From: Atopobium massiliense
Lineage (GTDB): Bacteria; Actinomycetota; Coriobacteriia; Coriobacteriales; Atopobiaceae
Length of the DNA stretch: 64,000 nucleotides
Assembly (NCBI GenBank): GCA_900343135.1
Contig: OPYK01000008.1
Span: forward strand, 1 to 64,000
Direction: 5' to 3'
The notes below the pieces were generated by a model. That model made no database searches. It worked only from the letters and a program-made list of their open reading frames with translations, and was not told the origin of the DNA. The stretch's first letter is position 1; the number at the start of each line of letters is the position of its first letter. Both the position numbers and the translations under genes were made by a program. Below are positions 43,392 to 54,889 of the stretch, piece by piece.

Positions 43392-46300
43392 CTACTCGTG
43401 GTCGTGGTCGCGCGGCTCCTGCTTAATTACGCTGGTAAGCAAGTCACCAAGCGAGTTCAAATTCTCGTTGATGATGTCGCTATCCTCGTCTTCTTCGTCG
43501 TCCCCTTCTTTTTCTGAGGGCGCTCCAATGAAGTCTTCATCGTCAAACGAATGCGTCGACGGCACAGCAGTACCAAGCATAACGTCACTATCGGGATCGG
43601 GCGAGAATACCATGTTAAGCAGCTGCGAGAGGTCTTCGCTGTCGGCTTCGTCTTCATCGGGCTCGAGCAAGTAAAGCAAGTTACGTGCTTCAAGACCCTC
43701 GCGGAGCTCTTCTATGGCCTTAGCGCCAATACCATCGATGCGCAGGAGCTCATCTTCGGTTTTACCAATAAGGTCGCCAACAGTTTCGATACCAACTTCG
43801 CTAAACTTGTTGGTCCAGCGCTGCGAAACGCCCAGGTCGTCAAAGAGATACAGCTTAGCATCTTCAGAAGACAAGCAACGTCCGTTCTTGGAGTACACGC
43901 CACCATTAGAGTAGTCGTCGCCAATCCAGTCGAGCTGTTTGGGCAGCTTTTCTTCAATCTCTTTAAGCGAATCGGGTGCCCACTCAGGAAGCGATTTTGC
44001 GCGCGAGGACGCAGGCCCACTCACAGGAATGCCGTTAAATACAAGCTTAACGTCGTCGTACGCTTTAAGACCAGTACCAGCAGGAATCTTCTTTCCGGCA
44101 ATAACGTTGCTCTTAAGGTCGAGTAAGTGATCAACCTCGCCCTTAATTGCCGACTCGGTAAGAACACCAGCCGTACGGATAAACGATGCACTTGAGAGCC
44201 ACGAGTCGATGGAGCTTGCAACCTTAAGCGTACCCAAGATAACAGCTTCAGCCTCAGGCGCCTGACCGCCAGCAAGACGAATGTTTTCAGCCGTTTTTGC
44301 AAATACATACCGGTCAACATACTCACCAAGCAGGTAGGTTGAATCGCCAGGGTTGGTAACCTGAACACGACGCAGCATCTGACGTGCAATAACTTCGATG
44401 TGCTTGTCGTTAAGGTCTACACCTTGTGACGTGTACACATCTTTAACCGACTTAACAAAGGTGTGCATCGTCGATTCGATATCAGTAAGCGCACGCAGCG
44501 TTCTAAAGTTTACAAAGCCGCGGGTAATTTGGTCGCCAGCTTTAACCGTGCACCCGTCTTCGATGCCAGGCATAAAGCGTACCGACGCAGGTACACGCCA
44601 TTGTGAGAGTACCTTGCTAGGATCGTCGGCATCGGTAATCGTAAGCTGATACTCGGTTTGCTCGGGCGTAATAGAAAGCACGCCACCAAAGCTGGCAAGA
44701 TCGGCCTCGCGACCAAGAATTTTTTCGTTAACATTACCAACAACGTCGAACATACGCGCAACCGTTGGCAAACCTTGCGTAATGTCTTCTGCGCCAGCAA
44801 CACCACCGGAGTGAATGGTACGCATTGTTAACTGAGTACCAGGCTCACCAATGGATTGAGCAGCAATAATACCAACCGACGTACCAATATTAACCGGACG
44901 ACGGGTAGACAAGTCCCAACCGTAGCATTTCTGGCATACGCCATAGCGCGATTTGCAGGTAAGCAACGCGCGCAGCTCAACTTCCTTAAAGCCAGCGTCT
45001 ACAAGCTTAAGGATGTCATTCTTGCAGGTAATATATTCGTTTTTCTCAAAGAGCACTTCGCCCGTTTGCGGGTTCACAACATCGTTTAAGAAGCAGCGAC
45101 CAACAAGGTCGAGGTCAACGTCGCTCTCGCCCGCTTTTTGCAAACGATACGAAACGCCTTCGTTGGTTTCGCAGTCTTCCTCACGCACGATAACATCTTG
45201 TGCAACGTCTACCAAACGACGGGTAAGGTAACCGGAGTCGGACGTGTGGCTTGCCGTGTCTACCAGACCTTTACGAGCGCCATAGGTAGAAATAAAGTAC
45301 TCAAGCGGCTGCAAACCTTCGCGGAAGTTTGCCTTAATTGGCAGGTCGATGGTATCACCCGACATATCTGCCATAAGACCACGCATACCAGCGAGCTGAC
45401 GAAGCTGCGTTTTAGAACCACGAGCACCCGAGTCGGCCATCATGAAAATGGGGTTGTCGGAGCTAAAGCCCTCAAGCATTTCGCTACCAAGCAAATCGGT
45501 GCACTCGGTCCACACGTTAATTACCTCTGCGTGACGCTCTTTTTCACTCAAGAAGCCGTCTTCGAAGTAATCGTTAATTTCATCTACCTTTCCCTGCGCT
45601 TCTTCCAAAAGCTCGGGCTTATCGGATGGGATAATTGCGTCCCATACCGAAACGGTAAGGCCGGCACGCGTAGCGTAGTGGAAACCTACTTGCTTAATGG
45701 CGTCGAGGATAGGTTCTACGCGCGACAGCGAGTAGCGGTCGCAGCAGTCGTTTACGAGAGTTGCAATGTCGCCCTTTGCCATCTTAAAGTTCATAAATGG
45801 ATAATCGTCGGGCAGGCACTGACGGTTAACGATAATGCGACCAACCGTAGTTGCAAAGCGTACATTGGGCTCGCTCAAATCGATGTCTTCAATTTTTCCA
45901 CGAGCGCTGTACGTGCGGAAATAGGGCTTTCCATCTTTGTGATAGTTCGCGTCGTTAGCCGTCAGGCGCACCATAATCTTCGCCTGAATATCAATGCCAC
46001 TCAAGCTGTCAAACGCCAAGAGCGCATCATTAAAGCTGGCGAAAACGCGGCCCTCACCATTAAGGTTGTCCTTTTGCGTGGTGAGGTAGTACACACCAAA
46101 TACCATGTCTTGCGACGGAATGTTAAGCACCTTACCCGATGCAGGCGAGCGCAGGTTATTACTCGAAAGCATAAGCACGCGCGCCTCGGTTTGTGCTTGC
46201 GTACTCAACGGTACGTGTACCGACATTTGGTCACCGTCGAAGTCGGCGTTAAATGGTGCACATGCAAGCGGGTGAAGGTGGATTGCTTTTCCTTCTACCA

Positions 46301-47846
46301 ACACGGGCTCAAACGCCTGAATAGACAAACGGTGCAGCGTAGGTGCACGGTTAAGCAGCACCAAACGACCGCGAATAACCTCGTCGAGAATATCCCAAAC
46401 AACGGTTGCGCCGCGCTCGATAGCACGTTTTGCACCCTTGATGTTTTCGGCTTTGTTAAGTTCAACCAAACGGCGCATAACAAATGGCTTAAACAGCTCA
46501 AGCGCCATAACCGATGGCAAACCACATTGGTGCAGCTTAAGACGGGGGTCTACAACGATTACCGAACGACCGGAGTAGTCTACACGCTTACCCAACAGGT
46601 TTTGGCGGAAACGACCCTGCTTACCTTTAAGCGATTCAGCAAGCGACTTCAAAGGACGTCCACCACGGCCAGTAACAGGGCGGCCGCGACGACCATTGTC
46701 GAACAGGGCATCTACCGACTCCTGAAGCATGCGCTTTTCGTTGTTAACGATAATAGCAGGCGCATCAAGGCTCAGAAGGCGCTTTAAACGATTGTTGCGG
46801 TTAATGACGCGACGATACAAATCGTTGAGGTCGCTTGCAGCAAAACGTCCACCATCAAGCTGAACCATAGGACGAAGATCGGGCGGAATAACAGGGATAA
46901 CATCCAAAATCATGTTGGCAGGATCGTTATCGCCCTTCAAAAATGCATCAACAATCTCAAGGCGTTTTACCGCACGCTCGCGCTTTTGTTTTTGCGCGCT
47001 ATCGGTTGCAATGATCTTGCGCAGCTCAGCAGCCTCAGACTCAAGGTTTACGTGCTGCAAAAGCTCGCGGATAGCGCTTGCGCCCATGTCGCCCTTAAAG
47101 TACAGCTTGTAGTAGCGCTTCATTTCGCTAAAGAGCGACTCATCACTAATGAGTTCATGCTCTTCAAGGCGCATAAACTTGTCAAACGCTTCTTTACGCA
47201 GGCGTTTTTCATCTTCATATTCTTCGCGGATGTCAACAGCAGCGCGCTCAACTTCATCCTCGGACATCGCCGTATCGTCGGCAAACTCGTCGTTTTGCGA
47301 CTCTTGTGCTTGCGCGCGCAAACGGTCGATTTCGTCTTGGCACTCGGCATCAAGCTCTTCAAGGTCGGCAGTAAGCTCTTCTTGAAGGTCTTCGGCATCT
47401 TGCTGGCGAGCATCGGTATCTACCTCGGTAATTACATAGGAGGCAAAGTAAAGAATCTTTTCAAGATCCTTGCTTTTCATATCGAGCAGGCGCGCCAGAG
47501 GGAAGGTTGCCGGGCTTTTGAAATACCAAATGTGCGAAACGGGGCATGCAAGCTCAATGTGACCCATACGATCACGACGAACCTTGGCGCTGGTAATCTC
47601 AACGCCGCAGCGCTCACACACGATACCCTTAAAGCGGATACCTTTGTATTTGCCACACGCGCACTCCCAGTCTTTTACCGGTCCAAAGATTTTCTCACAA
47701 AACAGACCATCTTTTTCGGGCTTGAGAGTACGGTAGTTAATGGTTTCATCTTTTTTTACTTCGCCATACGACCAACTGCGAATGTCATCTGCACTAGCAA
47801 GCGAAATCTTAATAGCATCAAAATTTGTGGATTCAAAGTCTGCCAC
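43392..47846 (-). CDS. rpoC: RNA polymerase beta-prime subunit with C-terminal alpha-CTD-like domain
   Basis: RpoC holds the catalytic centre of RNA polymerase. The 1,484-residue product starts with GTG; the ribosome-binding site AAGGAG lies within the last rpoB codons. Motifs: the N-terminal zinc site ([20 protein letters not shown]), a Glu/Asp-rich insert near 150-235, the catalytic [16 protein letters not shown] and the second zinc site [15 protein letters not shown]. After the usual end, residues 1336-1394 form a helix-hairpin-helix segment that aligns without gaps with the C-terminal domain of RpoA (Arg, Asn and Lys equivalent to E. coli Arg265, Asn268 and Lys298 are kept). A 90-residue acidic tail follows. 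Confidence 0.97.
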   Translation of the reverse strand: MADFESTNFDAIKISLASADDIRSWSYGEVKKDETINYRTLKPEKDGLFCEKIFGPVKDWECACGKYKGIRFKGIVCERCGVEITSAKVRRDRMGHIELACPVSHIWYFKSPATFPLARLLDMKSKDLEKILYFASYVITEVDTDARQQDAEDLQEELTADLEELDAECQDEIDRLRAQAQESQNDEFADDTAMSEDEVERAAVDIREEYEDEKRLRKEAFDKFMRLEEHELISDESLFSEMKRYYKLYFKGDMGASAIRELLQHVNLESEAAELRKIIATDSAQKQKRERAVKRLEIVDAFLKGDNDPANMILDVIPVIPPDLRPMVQLDGGRFAASDLNDLYRRVINRNNRLKRLLSLDAPAIIVNNEKRMLQESVDALFDNGRRGRPVTGRGGRPLKSLAESLKGKQGRFRQNLLGKRVDYSGRSVIVVDPRLKLHQCGLPSVMALELFKPFVMRRLVELNKAENIKGAKRAIERGATVVWDILDEVIRGRLVLLNRAPTLHRLSIQAFEPVLVEGKAIHLHPLACAPFNADFDGDQMSVHVPLSTQAQTEARVLMLSSNNLRSPASGKVLNIPSQDMVFGVYYLTTQKDNLNGEGRVFASFNDALLAFDSLSGIDIQAKIMVRLTANDANYHKDGKPYFRTYSARGKIEDIDLSEPNVRFATTVGRIIVNRQCLPDDYPFMNFKMAKGDIATLVNDCCDRYSLSRVEPILDAIKQVGFHYATRAGLTVSVWDAIIPSDKPELLEEAQGKVDEINDYFEDGFLSEKERHAEVINVWTECTDLLGSEMLEGFSSDNPIFMMADSGARGSKTQLRQLAGMRGLMADMSGDTIDLPIKANFREGLQPLEYFISTYGARKGLVDTASHTSDSGYLTRRLVDVAQDVIVREEDCETNEGVSYRLQKAGESDVDLDLVGRCFLNDVVNPQTGEVLFEKNEYITCKNDILKLVDAGFKEVELRALLTCKSRYGVCQKCYGWDLSTRRPVNIGTSVGIIAAQSIGEPGTQLTMRTIHSGGVAGAEDITQGLPTVARMFDVVGNVNEKILGREADLASFGGVLSITPEQTEYQLTITDADDPSKVLSQWRVPASVRFMPGIEDGCTVKAGDQITRGFVNFRTLRALTDIESTMHTFVKSVKDVYTSQGVDLNDKHIEVIARQMLRRVQVTNPGDSTYLLGEYVDRYVFAKTAENIRLAGGQAPEAEAVILGTLKVASSIDSWLSSASFIRTAGVLTESAIKGEVDHLLDLKSNVIAGKKIPAGTGLKAYDDVKLVFNGIPVSGPASSRAKSLPEWAPDSLKEIEEKLPKQLDWIGDDYSNGGVYSKNGRCLSSEDAKLYLFDDLGVSQRWTNKFSEVGIETVGDLIGKTEDELLRIDGIGAKAIEELREGLEARNLLYLLEPDEDEADSEDLSQLLNMVFSPDPDSDVMLGTAVPSTHSFDDEDFIGAPSEKEGDDEEDEDSDIINENLNSLGDLLTSVIKQEPRDHDHE

Positions 47847-47851
47847 GATTG

Positions 47852-50800
47852 CTACTCCTTATCACTCGTTGGTTCGCCGACAAGAACTTCCGAACTATCT
47901 GCACTCATAAGCGTTGGGCCGCCAATAAGGTCGTCTACGCTGTTTGCCTGCGCAAATACGTCTACGCTCTCAGCCTTTTGCGGTTGTTGCTCGGGCGTAT
48001 CTTTCTTGTTCTGTTTATACACAATAGGTTCAATGTCAAGCGCAAGGGAACGAATTTCCTTAACGAGTACCTTAAACGACTCAGGAATACCCGGCGTTGG
48101 AACGTTTTCGCCCTTAACGATAGATTCGTAGGTTTTAACACGGCCGTTGGTATCGTCCGATTTAACCGTCATAAGCTCATGGAGAACATTCGATGCACCG
48201 TATGCGTACAGTGCCCAAACTTCCATTTCACCAAAACGCTGACCACCAAACTGCGCTTTACCACCCAGCGGCTGCTGCGTAACAAGCGAGTAAGGACCAG
48301 TTGAACGCGCGTGGATTTTGTCGTCGACCATGTGGCCAAGCTTAAGAATATACGAGGTACCAACCGTAATGGGGCTTTCAAATGCCTCACCGCTACGTCC
48401 GTCGTACAGGGTGGTTTTACCCTTTTCGTTAAGCTGCGGCACAAACGCCGTGTTCATCTTTTTACCGTAGGTGCGCATTGCTTTGTTAATCATGTTGATG
48501 TTAGAGCGGCGAATGGCATCGGCAACTTCTACATCGGTAGCACCGTCGAAGATTGGCGTTGAAACGTACATTGGGCCATCAACAATTTCTTTAGAGTTGG
48601 TGCTTTCAACGTCGTAACCGTGCGCTGCTGCCCAGCCCAAGTGACATTCGAGCAACTGACCAACGTTCATACGCGAAGGAACACCCAATGGGTCGAGAAG
48701 CACGTCGATAGGCGTACCGTCGGCCATGTACGGCATGTCTTCGATAGGAAGAACGTTACAAATAACACCCTTGTTACCGTGACGACCAGAGATTTTATCG
48801 CCCTGCTGAATTTTACGACGCTGAGCAACAAACACGCGAATGAGTTCTTTAACTCCTGGAGGAAGCTCGTTGTCTTTAGATTTATCTTCGGGACGAACAA
48901 AACGCATAACGTCGACAACACGACCATATGCACCGTGTGGCATACGCAGCGACGTGTCGCGCACGTCTTGCGCGCGGTTACCAAAGATAGCAGCTATAAG
49001 GCGCTGTTCTGGCGTTGGCGCAGGCTCACCTTTTGGTGTTACCTTACCAACAAGAATGTCGCCCGGGCCTACCTCGGCACCAATACGCACAATACCATCT
49101 TCGTCGAGGTTAGCAAGCGCTTCCTCAGACTGATTTGGAATTTCGCGCGTAATTTCTTCGGCATGTTTAGCAGAAATGTCGCGGGCATCAACTTCGTGAC
49201 GTGAAATGTTAATCGAGGTAAGCAAGTCGTTTTGAACAAGGCGCTCAGAAACAACGATACCGTCCTCGTAGTTGTAACCTTCCCACGGCATGTATGCAAC
49301 GGTAAGGTTTACACCAAGCGCAAGCTCGCCTTTGTCGATAGACGTACCATCGGTAAGAGGCTGACCTTCGTCTACGTGCTGACCTACGTGTACAACAGGA
49401 CGATGGTTAATGCACGTGCTTTGGTTGGAGCGCTGGTACTTGGGGAAATCGTAGCGAATGGGGCCGTCGTTAGTTTGAACAACTGCGTGAGCTGCATCAA
49501 CTTCAACAACTTCACCCGCAGTGGTGGCGCATACCGACTCACCTGAGTCGAATGCAGCAGCACGCTCAAGACCCGTACCAACAAATGGTGCGTGTGGACG
49601 AATTAATGGCACGGCCTGACGCTGCATGTTTGCACCCATGAGGGTACGTTTTGCGTCGTCGTGTTCAAGGAATGGGATGAGGTTTGCTGCGGCAGAAAGC
49701 ATCTGCGAGGGCGATACGTCCATGTAGTCTACATCGGTGACATATACCTCGGCAGGAGCACCAAAGCTACCGTCGAAGTTGCGCGTACGTGCAACAACAC
49801 TGTCGGGGTAATATACCTCACCATTAGACTTCGTAGCAACAAATTTGCCCGTCTTTGGATCGACTGCAGCATTGGCAGGCACGATTACGTGGTTTTCCTC
49901 TTCGTCGGCGATAAGCCAATCGATTTCGTTGGTAACTTTACCGTCAACAACGCGGCGATACGGAGCCTCAATAAAACCATACTCGTTTACGTGCGCAAAT
50001 AAGGCAAGCGAGCCGATAAGACCAATGTTTGGACCTTCGGGCGTTTCGATTGGGCACATACGCGAATAGTGCGAGTTGTGAACGTCGCGAACGGCGGTAG
50101 GTACATTGGTACGACGGCTTGAGCCCGACTTATGACCAGCCAAACCACCAGGACCAAGTGCGGACAAACGGCGTTTGTGCGTAAGCCCTGCTAGCGGGTT
50201 AGATTGGTCCATAAACTGCGAGAGCTGCGAGGAGCCAAAGAACTCTTTGATAGCAGCAACAATCGGGCGAATGTTAATAAGCGACTGCGGCGAAATTTCG
50301 TCGGGGTTTTGCGTTGCCATGCGCTCGCGCACCACGCGCTCCATACGGCTCAAACCAATACGGAACTGGTTTTGTACAAGCTCGCCAACGGTACGCACAC
50401 GACGGTTACCAAAGTGGTCGATATCGTCTACATGTTTGGTGGTGTCTCCGTCATGTAGTGCCAAAAGATAACGAAGAGCTGCAACGATATCCTCTTTGGT
50501 AAGGGTTTTTACGTTTGCATCGCAGGTAAGACCAAGTTTTTTGTTTACCTTATAGCGACCAACGCGGGCAAGGTCGTAGCGCTGGTTGTTAAAGTACAAG
50601 CCTTCGATAAGCGTACGAGCAGAATCAACTGCAGGTGGCTCACCGGGGCGCTGACGACGGTAAATTTCGATAAGAGCATCCTCACGCGTGGTGGCTACAT
50701 CGCGCTCAAGGGTAGCTTTAACAATCTCGTTGTTGTCAAACAGGCTCAGAATTTCTTCATCGCTTTCGGCAATACCCATTGCACGCAAGAGCAACGTTGC

Positions 50801-51379
50801 GTTCTGACGACGTTTACGGTCGATAGATACAACAAGATGGCCGTGCTTGTCAACTTCGAACTCGAGCCAAGCACCGCGTGCGGGAATAAATTGAACGTGA
50901 TGAGTTTGAACGCCGTTATCAACCTCTTGCGAGAAATATACACCAGGCGAACGAACGAGCTGCGAAACAACAACACGCTCCGTACCATTGATGATAAAGG
51001 TACCGCGATCGGTCATGAGCGGGAAATCGCCCATGAACACGAGCTGTTCTTTAATTTCGCCCGTTTCTTTGTTGATAAAACGAACGTTTACCAGCAAAGG
51101 CGCTTGATATGAAATATCTTTTGCGCGGCACTCAGCTATGGTGTGAGGAGGATCACTAAATTGATGCTCTCCAAACGTAACTTCCATAGTTTTGGCAGCG
51201 TTCTCGATAGGAGAAAACTCAACGAACGATTCAGCAAGACCGTCGGTCATAAATCGTGCGAAGGACTCCTTCTGAACAGAGATTAAATTGGGGAGCTCCA
51301 TAACAGGAGCTATTTTATTGAAGCTTACGCGCGTGCGTTGCTTCGGACGTACACCTTGAGTTGATTTTTGTGTAGGCAC
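47852..51379 (-). CDS. rpoB: RNA polymerase beta subunit
   Basis: RpoB forms the other half of the active-site cleft. The 1,175-residue product starts with GTG (AAGGAGG nine bases upstream). The rifampicin-binding cluster [20 protein letters not shown] is normal at the positions matching Asp516, His526 and Ser531, but the following segment that is TRERAGFE in E. coli is 16 residues here (414-429, starting AGHKSGSS). The [18 protein letters not shown] block and the [13 protein letters not shown] motif are present. rpoC follows after five bases. Confidence 0.98.
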   Translation of the reverse strand: MPTQKSTQGVRPKQRTRVSFNKIAPVMELPNLISVQKESFARFMTDGLAESFVEFSPIENAAKTMEVTFGEHQFSDPPHTIAECRAKDISYQAPLLVNVRFINKETGEIKEQLVFMGDFPLMTDRGTFIINGTERVVVSQLVRSPGVYFSQEVDNGVQTHHVQFIPARGAWLEFEVDKHGHLVVSIDRKRRQNATLLLRAMGIAESDEEILSLFDNNEIVKATLERDVATTREDALIEIYRRQRPGEPPAVDSARTLIEGLYFNNQRYDLARVGRYKVNKKLGLTCDANVKTLTKEDIVAALRYLLALHDGDTTKHVDDIDHFGNRRVRTVGELVQNQFRIGLSRMERVVRERMATQNPDEISPQSLINIRPIVAAIKEFFGSSQLSQFMDQSNPLAGLTHKRRLSALGPGGLAGHKSGSSRRTNVPTAVRDVHNSHYSRMCPIETPEGPNIGLIGSLALFAHVNEYGFIEAPYRRVVDGKVTNEIDWLIADEEENHVIVPANAAVDPKTGKFVATKSNGEVYYPDSVVARTRNFDGSFGAPAEVYVTDVDYMDVSPSQMLSAAANLIPFLEHDDAKRTLMGANMQRQAVPLIRPHAPFVGTGLERAAAFDSGESVCATTAGEVVEVDAAHAVVQTNDGPIRYDFPKYQRSNQSTCINHRPVVHVGQHVDEGQPLTDGTSIDKGELALGVNLTVAYMPWEGYNYEDGIVVSERLVQNDLLTSINISRHEVDARDISAKHAEEITREIPNQSEEALANLDEDGIVRIGAEVGPGDILVGKVTPKGEPAPTPEQRLIAAIFGNRAQDVRDTSLRMPHGAYGRVVDVMRFVRPEDKSKDNELPPGVKELIRVFVAQRRKIQQGDKISGRHGNKGVICNVLPIEDMPYMADGTPIDVLLDPLGVPSRMNVGQLLECHLGWAAAHGYDVESTNSKEIVDGPMYVSTPIFDGATDVEVADAIRRSNINMINKAMRTYGKKMNTAFVPQLNEKGKTTLYDGRSGEAFESPITVGTSYILKLGHMVDDKIHARSTGPYSLVTQQPLGGKAQFGGQRFGEMEVWALYAYGASNVLHELMTVKSDDTNGRVKTYESIVKGENVPTPGIPESFKVLVKEIRSLALDIEPIVYKQNKKDTPEQQPQKAESVDVFAQANSVDDLIGGPTLMSADSSEVLVGEPTSDKE

Positions 51380-51432
51380 CAGGCTGTTCCTCCTTCAAAA
51401 GGGTGGAAGGCGGCAATTTGTCGCAACGATAT

Positions 51433-51461
51433 AATTTATCTAAGCTGCTAGATAACGTCAA
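51433..51461 (-). promoter_or_regulatory. Putative rpoB promoter
   Basis: TTGACG (51456-51461) and TAAATT (51433-51438) are separated by 17 bases on the minus strand, placing the transcript start near 51426, about 47 bases before the rpoB GTG. The existence of a rplL terminator 170 bases upstream makes a separate promoter necessary. The remaining stretch 51380-51778 holds no gene. Confidence 0.5.
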
Positions 51462-51626
51462 CCGTGCAAGCAACATTACTCTTGACATATTGTAGTTGAG
51501 TAGCTAGTTTTTTGCGTTTGACGAGCTAGCATATGGTATAAAACGCCAGCAACAAATGGTCAATTGTGATGAGTATGTGAGCGAGCGTTGTGTATCATCA
51601 ACATTTCTCCACACGTTGCGACAATG

Positions 51627-51664
51627 ACGAAAAGAGCTAGACCCACCAGAATCTAGCTCTTCGT
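51627..51664 (-). terminator. Intrinsic terminator after rplL
   Basis: Arms 51627-51641 and 51652-51664 pair almost fully with a ten-base loop; the minus-strand product ends CTCTTTTCG. It lies about 115 bases past rplL and separates rplJL from rpoBC, which many bacteria transcribe together. Confidence 0.7.
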
Positions 51665-51778
51665 GTTTTAATCAAGAGATGAGCAGCGCCTTAAGGCACC
51701 ATCTAACGCACGCAATCTACGTACGTTTACAGCGCGCACGTTAGCCGCTGCATCATCTCAAAGCAACTGCAAAACGAG

Positions 51779-52159
51779 TTACTTAAGGGTTACGCTAGCA
51801 CCAGCCTCTTCAAGTTGTTTCTTAGCGGCCTCTGCGTCCTCTTTCTTAGCACCCTCAAGAAGTACCTTAGGAGCAGCCTCAACAGCGTCTTTAGCCTCTT
51901 TAAGACCAAGAGAAGTGAGTGAACGAACAACCTTAATAACAGCAATCTTGTTAGAACCTACGCTAGTAAGCTCAACGTCGAAGTTGGTTTTCTCTTCTTC
52001 AGCAGCACCAGCGCCAGCTGCAGGTGCAGCAGCAGCTACAGCTACAGGAGCAGCAGCAGATACGCCGAATACGTCTTCGAGTTCGTGAACGAGCTCAGAA
52101 AGCTCGAGAGCTGGCATAGCTTTAATAGCCTCAATGATTTCGTCTTTAGTTACGGCCAT
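51779..52159 (-). CDS. rplL: 50S ribosomal protein L7/L12
   Basis: L7/L12 forms the flexible stalk that recruits translational GTPases. The 126-residue product has an N-terminal dimerisation helix ([18 protein letters not shown]), the Ala-rich hinge ([15 protein letters not shown]) and the C-terminal domain with [11 protein letters not shown] and [20 protein letters not shown]. It follows rplJ after about 120 bases. Confidence 0.97.
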   Translation of the reverse strand: MAVTKDEIIEAIKAMPALELSELVHELEDVFGVSAAAPVAVAAAAPAAGAGAAEEEKTNFDVELTSVGSNKIAVIKVVRSLTSLGLKEAKDAVEAAPKVLLEGAKKEDAEAAKKQLEEAGASVTLK

Positions 52160-52279
52160 GATATCCTCCTTACAAGGCGGGCAAAGTGCCCGATATGTTA
52201 ATGAATGCGCAGGTAATTGCGCACAAGTGATTACGTAATACTACAGGGCTGATAGCGCGTGCAATAAAGGTCGCGGCAA

Positions 52280-52798
52280 TTATGCAGCGTTCTTTTGCTC
52301 GACAACAGCATCCAATGCAGTAGCAAGTCCACGTGCAGGACCTGCGCAAACAGAAGCAATACCCGACAAGGGGCTTGCAAGAACGTACGTAAGCTTGGCA
52401 ACGAGTTCGTCGCGGCTTGCAAGTTCGGCATACGCTTTTGCACCTTCTGCGTCAAGAGCTTCACCATCGGCAAGGGCTCCGATCCACTCAATCTTTTTGA
52501 GCTTTTCAGATTGCTCTTTGATAACCTTAGCGGCATCTACCGGGTCGTTTTCGTAGAAAACGTACGCACAAGTTCCTTCAAGATGTTGAATCTCAGGCAA
52601 GTTTGCGTTAGCAAGCGCGATTCTTACAATGTTGTTTTTGTACACCTTCATGTGAGCACCAGCTTCGCTAAGTGCGCGACGAAGACCTTGTGTTTCCTTA
52701 ACAGTAAGACCGTGATAGTCGATAACGAACAAGCCTTTTGCAGCAGCAAGAGAGTCTTGTGCTTTTTCGAGCATAGAAACGTTGAGTTTGTTTGGCAT
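52280..52798 (-). CDS. rplJ: 50S ribosomal protein L10
   Basis: L10 anchors the L7/L12 stalk to 23S rRNA. The 172-residue product starts MPNKLNVSMLEKAQDSLAAA and has GLTVKETQGLRRALSEAG and the ending LDAVVEQKNAA, typical of actinobacterial L10. The start is preceded by AGGAGG. A long leader with a terminator-like hairpin precedes it, suggesting autoregulation by L10 or the L10-L12 complex. Confidence 0.96.
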   Translation of the reverse strand: MPNKLNVSMLEKAQDSLAAAKGLFVIDYHGLTVKETQGLRRALSEAGAHMKVYKNNIVRIALANANLPEIQHLEGTCAYVFYENDPVDAAKVIKEQSEKLKKIEWIGALADGEALDAEGAKAYAELASRDELVAKLTYVLASPLSGIASVCAGPARGLATALDAVVEQKNAA

Positions 52799-52861
52799 GA
52801 TACACCTCCTTGTAAATTAATCGGGCACGAGCGCAGCTGCAATCGAGCCTTCATAATAAAA

Positions 52862-52895
52862 GACCCTCTCTTGGCAGATGCCAAAGAAAGGGTCC
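52862..52895 (-). ncRNA. Attenuator hairpin in the rplJ (L10) leader
   Basis: Arms 52862-52876 and 52879-52894 pair with one bulge around a two-base loop, and the minus-strand product continues TTTTATTA. It lies 65 bases before rplJ and 150 bases after the predicted transcript start. L10 leader elements that switch between terminator and antiterminator are known; this hairpin would be the terminator. The rest of 52799-53409 holds the rplJ promoter and the nuclease gene promoter. Confidence 0.65.
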
Positions 52896-53045
52896 TCAAG
52901 AAGACAATTCTTAAGACCACCTCGGCAGGCGGGTTACCATGTGGCAACTTCCTTTAAGTCCGTGCAGGACACCGGCTGTCTTTGGCAGCGAACGTGCTAT
53001 GTGCACAACACAGGTTGGCTACACAAAGCAACCTGCAATTAAATT

Positions 53046-53073
53046 ATTTTACGGTGTTTACCTAAAAATGCAA
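53046..53073 (-). promoter_or_regulatory. Putative rplJ promoter
   Basis: TTGCAT (53068-53073) and TAAAAT (53046-53051) are 16 bases apart on the minus strand. The transcript would carry a leader of about 240 bases ahead of rplJ that includes the attenuator hairpin. Confidence 0.5.
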
Positions 53074-53409
53074 GCTGTTTGGCGTAATTTTCACGGCAGG
53101 GGCGCTGGCGTCCACATGATTGTCACAAATCCTGCATGTGTATGCCAGTGGGTATAGTTAGTGCGGTTGAGGTGATGGGGTTTGTATCACGCAAAAACCA
53201 ATACCGTACGCATCCCGCGCGCACCATGCGTGTGGCCCGCACGTGGCCCGCACATTGCCCGTAAGCCCATTCACGTAGCAGCATACCAAAATTGCAGATG
53301 CGCTGCAAAAATGTCATAGGCTAAAAGAGCTGCTTGTGCTTCATTAAAACCACACTATTTCGCTATACTGAAAGGCACATTACGTTGCGTATCCAAAGGA
53401 GATGACGCT

Positions 53410-54660
53410 ATGCATAGCCATAAACCATTGCTTCGCCGCATTATGTTTATCATGCTCGCTGTTGTTACCATTGCTTTTATTAAGCTTCCCATATCTGCAG
53501 CTGCACAAGACATGTGGCAAAAAACCAATAATCGCTGGTGGTATCAGCATGCCGATGGCACCTACCCTGCAAGTGCATGGGAGCGCATCGACGGCGTGTA
53601 TTACTACTTTAATTGCTCGGGCTATATGGTTTCAAATTGCTGGATTGGCTATTACTACCTGGGCGCAAACGGTGCAATGCTTACCAATACCACTACGCCC
53701 GATGGCTATAAAGTTGACGAAAACGGCAGGTGGGTTCCGCAAAATTTGTGGAAACGTAACGCACGTGGATGGTGGTATCAGCATGCTGATGGCACCTACC
53801 CTGCAAGCGCATGGGAGCGCATCGACGGCGTGTATTACTACTTTAATGGCTCAGGCTACATGGCTGCAAATTGCTGGATTGGCTATTACTACCTGGGCGC
53901 AAACGGCGCCATGCTTACTAATACCACTACGCCCGATGGCTATAAAGTTGATGAAAACGGCCGGTGGATTCAGGACGCAGGCTCGCTTGGCAACTTGCCA
54001 ACTGCAAATCAGCTGGTACGTGCACGCGTGGTTCGTGTAGTAGACGGCGACACCATCGTAATCGACCGCGGATACGGCAACGAAAAAGTACGCCTTATCC
54101 TGGTAAATACCCCCGAAACGGTACATCCGCACAAACCCGTTGAATATTATGGGCGTGAGGCGTCGAACTTTACAAAGTCGCAGCTCAGCGGCAGATACGT
54201 GTATCTTGAGCGCGATGTTTCGGAATATGACAGATATGGGCGTCTGCTGCGTTATGTGTGGACCGATATTCCCAACAACTCACACGAGCTTGCAAGCAAG
54301 TGCTTTAATGCAGCGCTGCTGCTTGGAGGATATGCACAGCTTTCAACCTTCCCGCCCGACCTTAAATATGTAAACGAGTTTCGCGCGTTCCAACAACAGG
54401 CGCGTAACAATCAAGCAGGTCTATGGGGTAGCTCAGGTGCAGCGCCAAAACCCGCGCCGCAGCATAACGGCAGTGCGCAGTATAACCCCTCCGACCCGGC
54501 GTATAAGTACGCACAAGGGCAAATTATCGGCAATACAAACAGCAAGATTTATCACATGCCATATGGCAGGTTCTACACCAAAGTGTCAATGAAAAACGCG
54601 GTGTTCTTCAAAAACGAAGCTCAGGCACAAGCAGCAGGCTACCGCGCCTCACGCGTGTAA
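53410..54660 (+). CDS. Secreted thermonuclease-family protein with two cell-wall-binding-like repeats
   Basis: The 416-residue product has a signal peptide (about 1-32), two 78-residue aromatic repeats (about 36-190), each with WWYQHADGTYPASAWERIDG and a YYYLGANGAMLTN end like choline/glucan-binding repeats, an SNase domain (about 198-330) and a C-terminal segment with IYHMPYGRFYTKV and AQAAGYRASRV resembling domains attached to Gram-positive nucleases. Catalytic residues of the nuclease are visible: RVVDGDTIV, VRLILVNTPE (Arg) and YDRYGRLLRYVW (Arg). The repeats probably tether it to the wall. It lies on the opposite strand between rplA and rplJ. Confidence 0.88.
   Translation: MHSHKPLLRRIMFIMLAVVTIAFIKLPISAAAQDMWQKTNNRWWYQHADGTYPASAWERIDGVYYYFNCSGYMVSNCWIGYYYLGANGAMLTNTTTPDGYKVDENGRWVPQNLWKRNARGWWYQHADGTYPASAWERIDGVYYYFNGSGYMAANCWIGYYYLGANGAMLTNTTTPDGYKVDENGRWIQDAGSLGNLPTANQLVRARVVRVVDGDTIVIDRGYGNEKVRLILVNTPETVHPHKPVEYYGREASNFTKSQLSGRYVYLERDVSEYDRYGRLLRYVWTDIPNNSHELASKCFNAALLLGGYAQLSTFPPDLKYVNEFRAFQQQARNNQAGLWGSSGAAPKPAPQHNGSAQYNPSDPAYKYAQGQIIGNTNSKIYHMPYGRFYTKVSMKNAVFFKNEAQAQAAGYRASRV
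53536..53967 (+). repeat. Tandem 198-bp internal duplication in the nuclease gene
   Basis: Segments 53536-53733 and 53770-53967 (offset 234 bases, 78 codons) differ at about a dozen positions, mostly synonymous. They encode the two aromatic wall-binding-like repeats and reflect a fairly recent duplication or gene conversion. Confidence 0.9.
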
Positions 54661-54790
54661 AAGCAAGGTTAGCCAGCGTCTGTATATACCATCAGCATGG
54701 TTGAACATGCAGGCGCTGTGCCCTGACCTCTGCGCAACCTGCTCGCATCCTTACAGCCTGCAGAGCAACGCAGTAGCGCAAAGCAAAAAC

Positions 54791-54825
54791 AAAAAAGCAG
54801 CCAGTTTCCTGGCTGCTTTCTTTTT
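54791..54825. terminator. Bidirectional terminator between nuclease gene and rplA
   Basis: Perfect 11-bp arms AAAGCAGCCAG/CTGGCTGCTTT (54794-54804, 54809-54819) around TTTC; runs of T follow on both strands. It serves the converging nuclease gene and the rplKA operon. Confidence 0.9.
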
Positions 54826-54889
54826 GTACACATTGTGTTGCACGCATCAATGGCAACGCGCACCATGTAATGCGCTTACAGGCTCTGTG

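Noticed and set aside
47100-47400. Acidic coiled-coil insert of RpoC as a novel domain
   Set aside because: Lineage-specific inserts in this part of beta-prime are common in actinobacteria, and nothing distinguishes this one.
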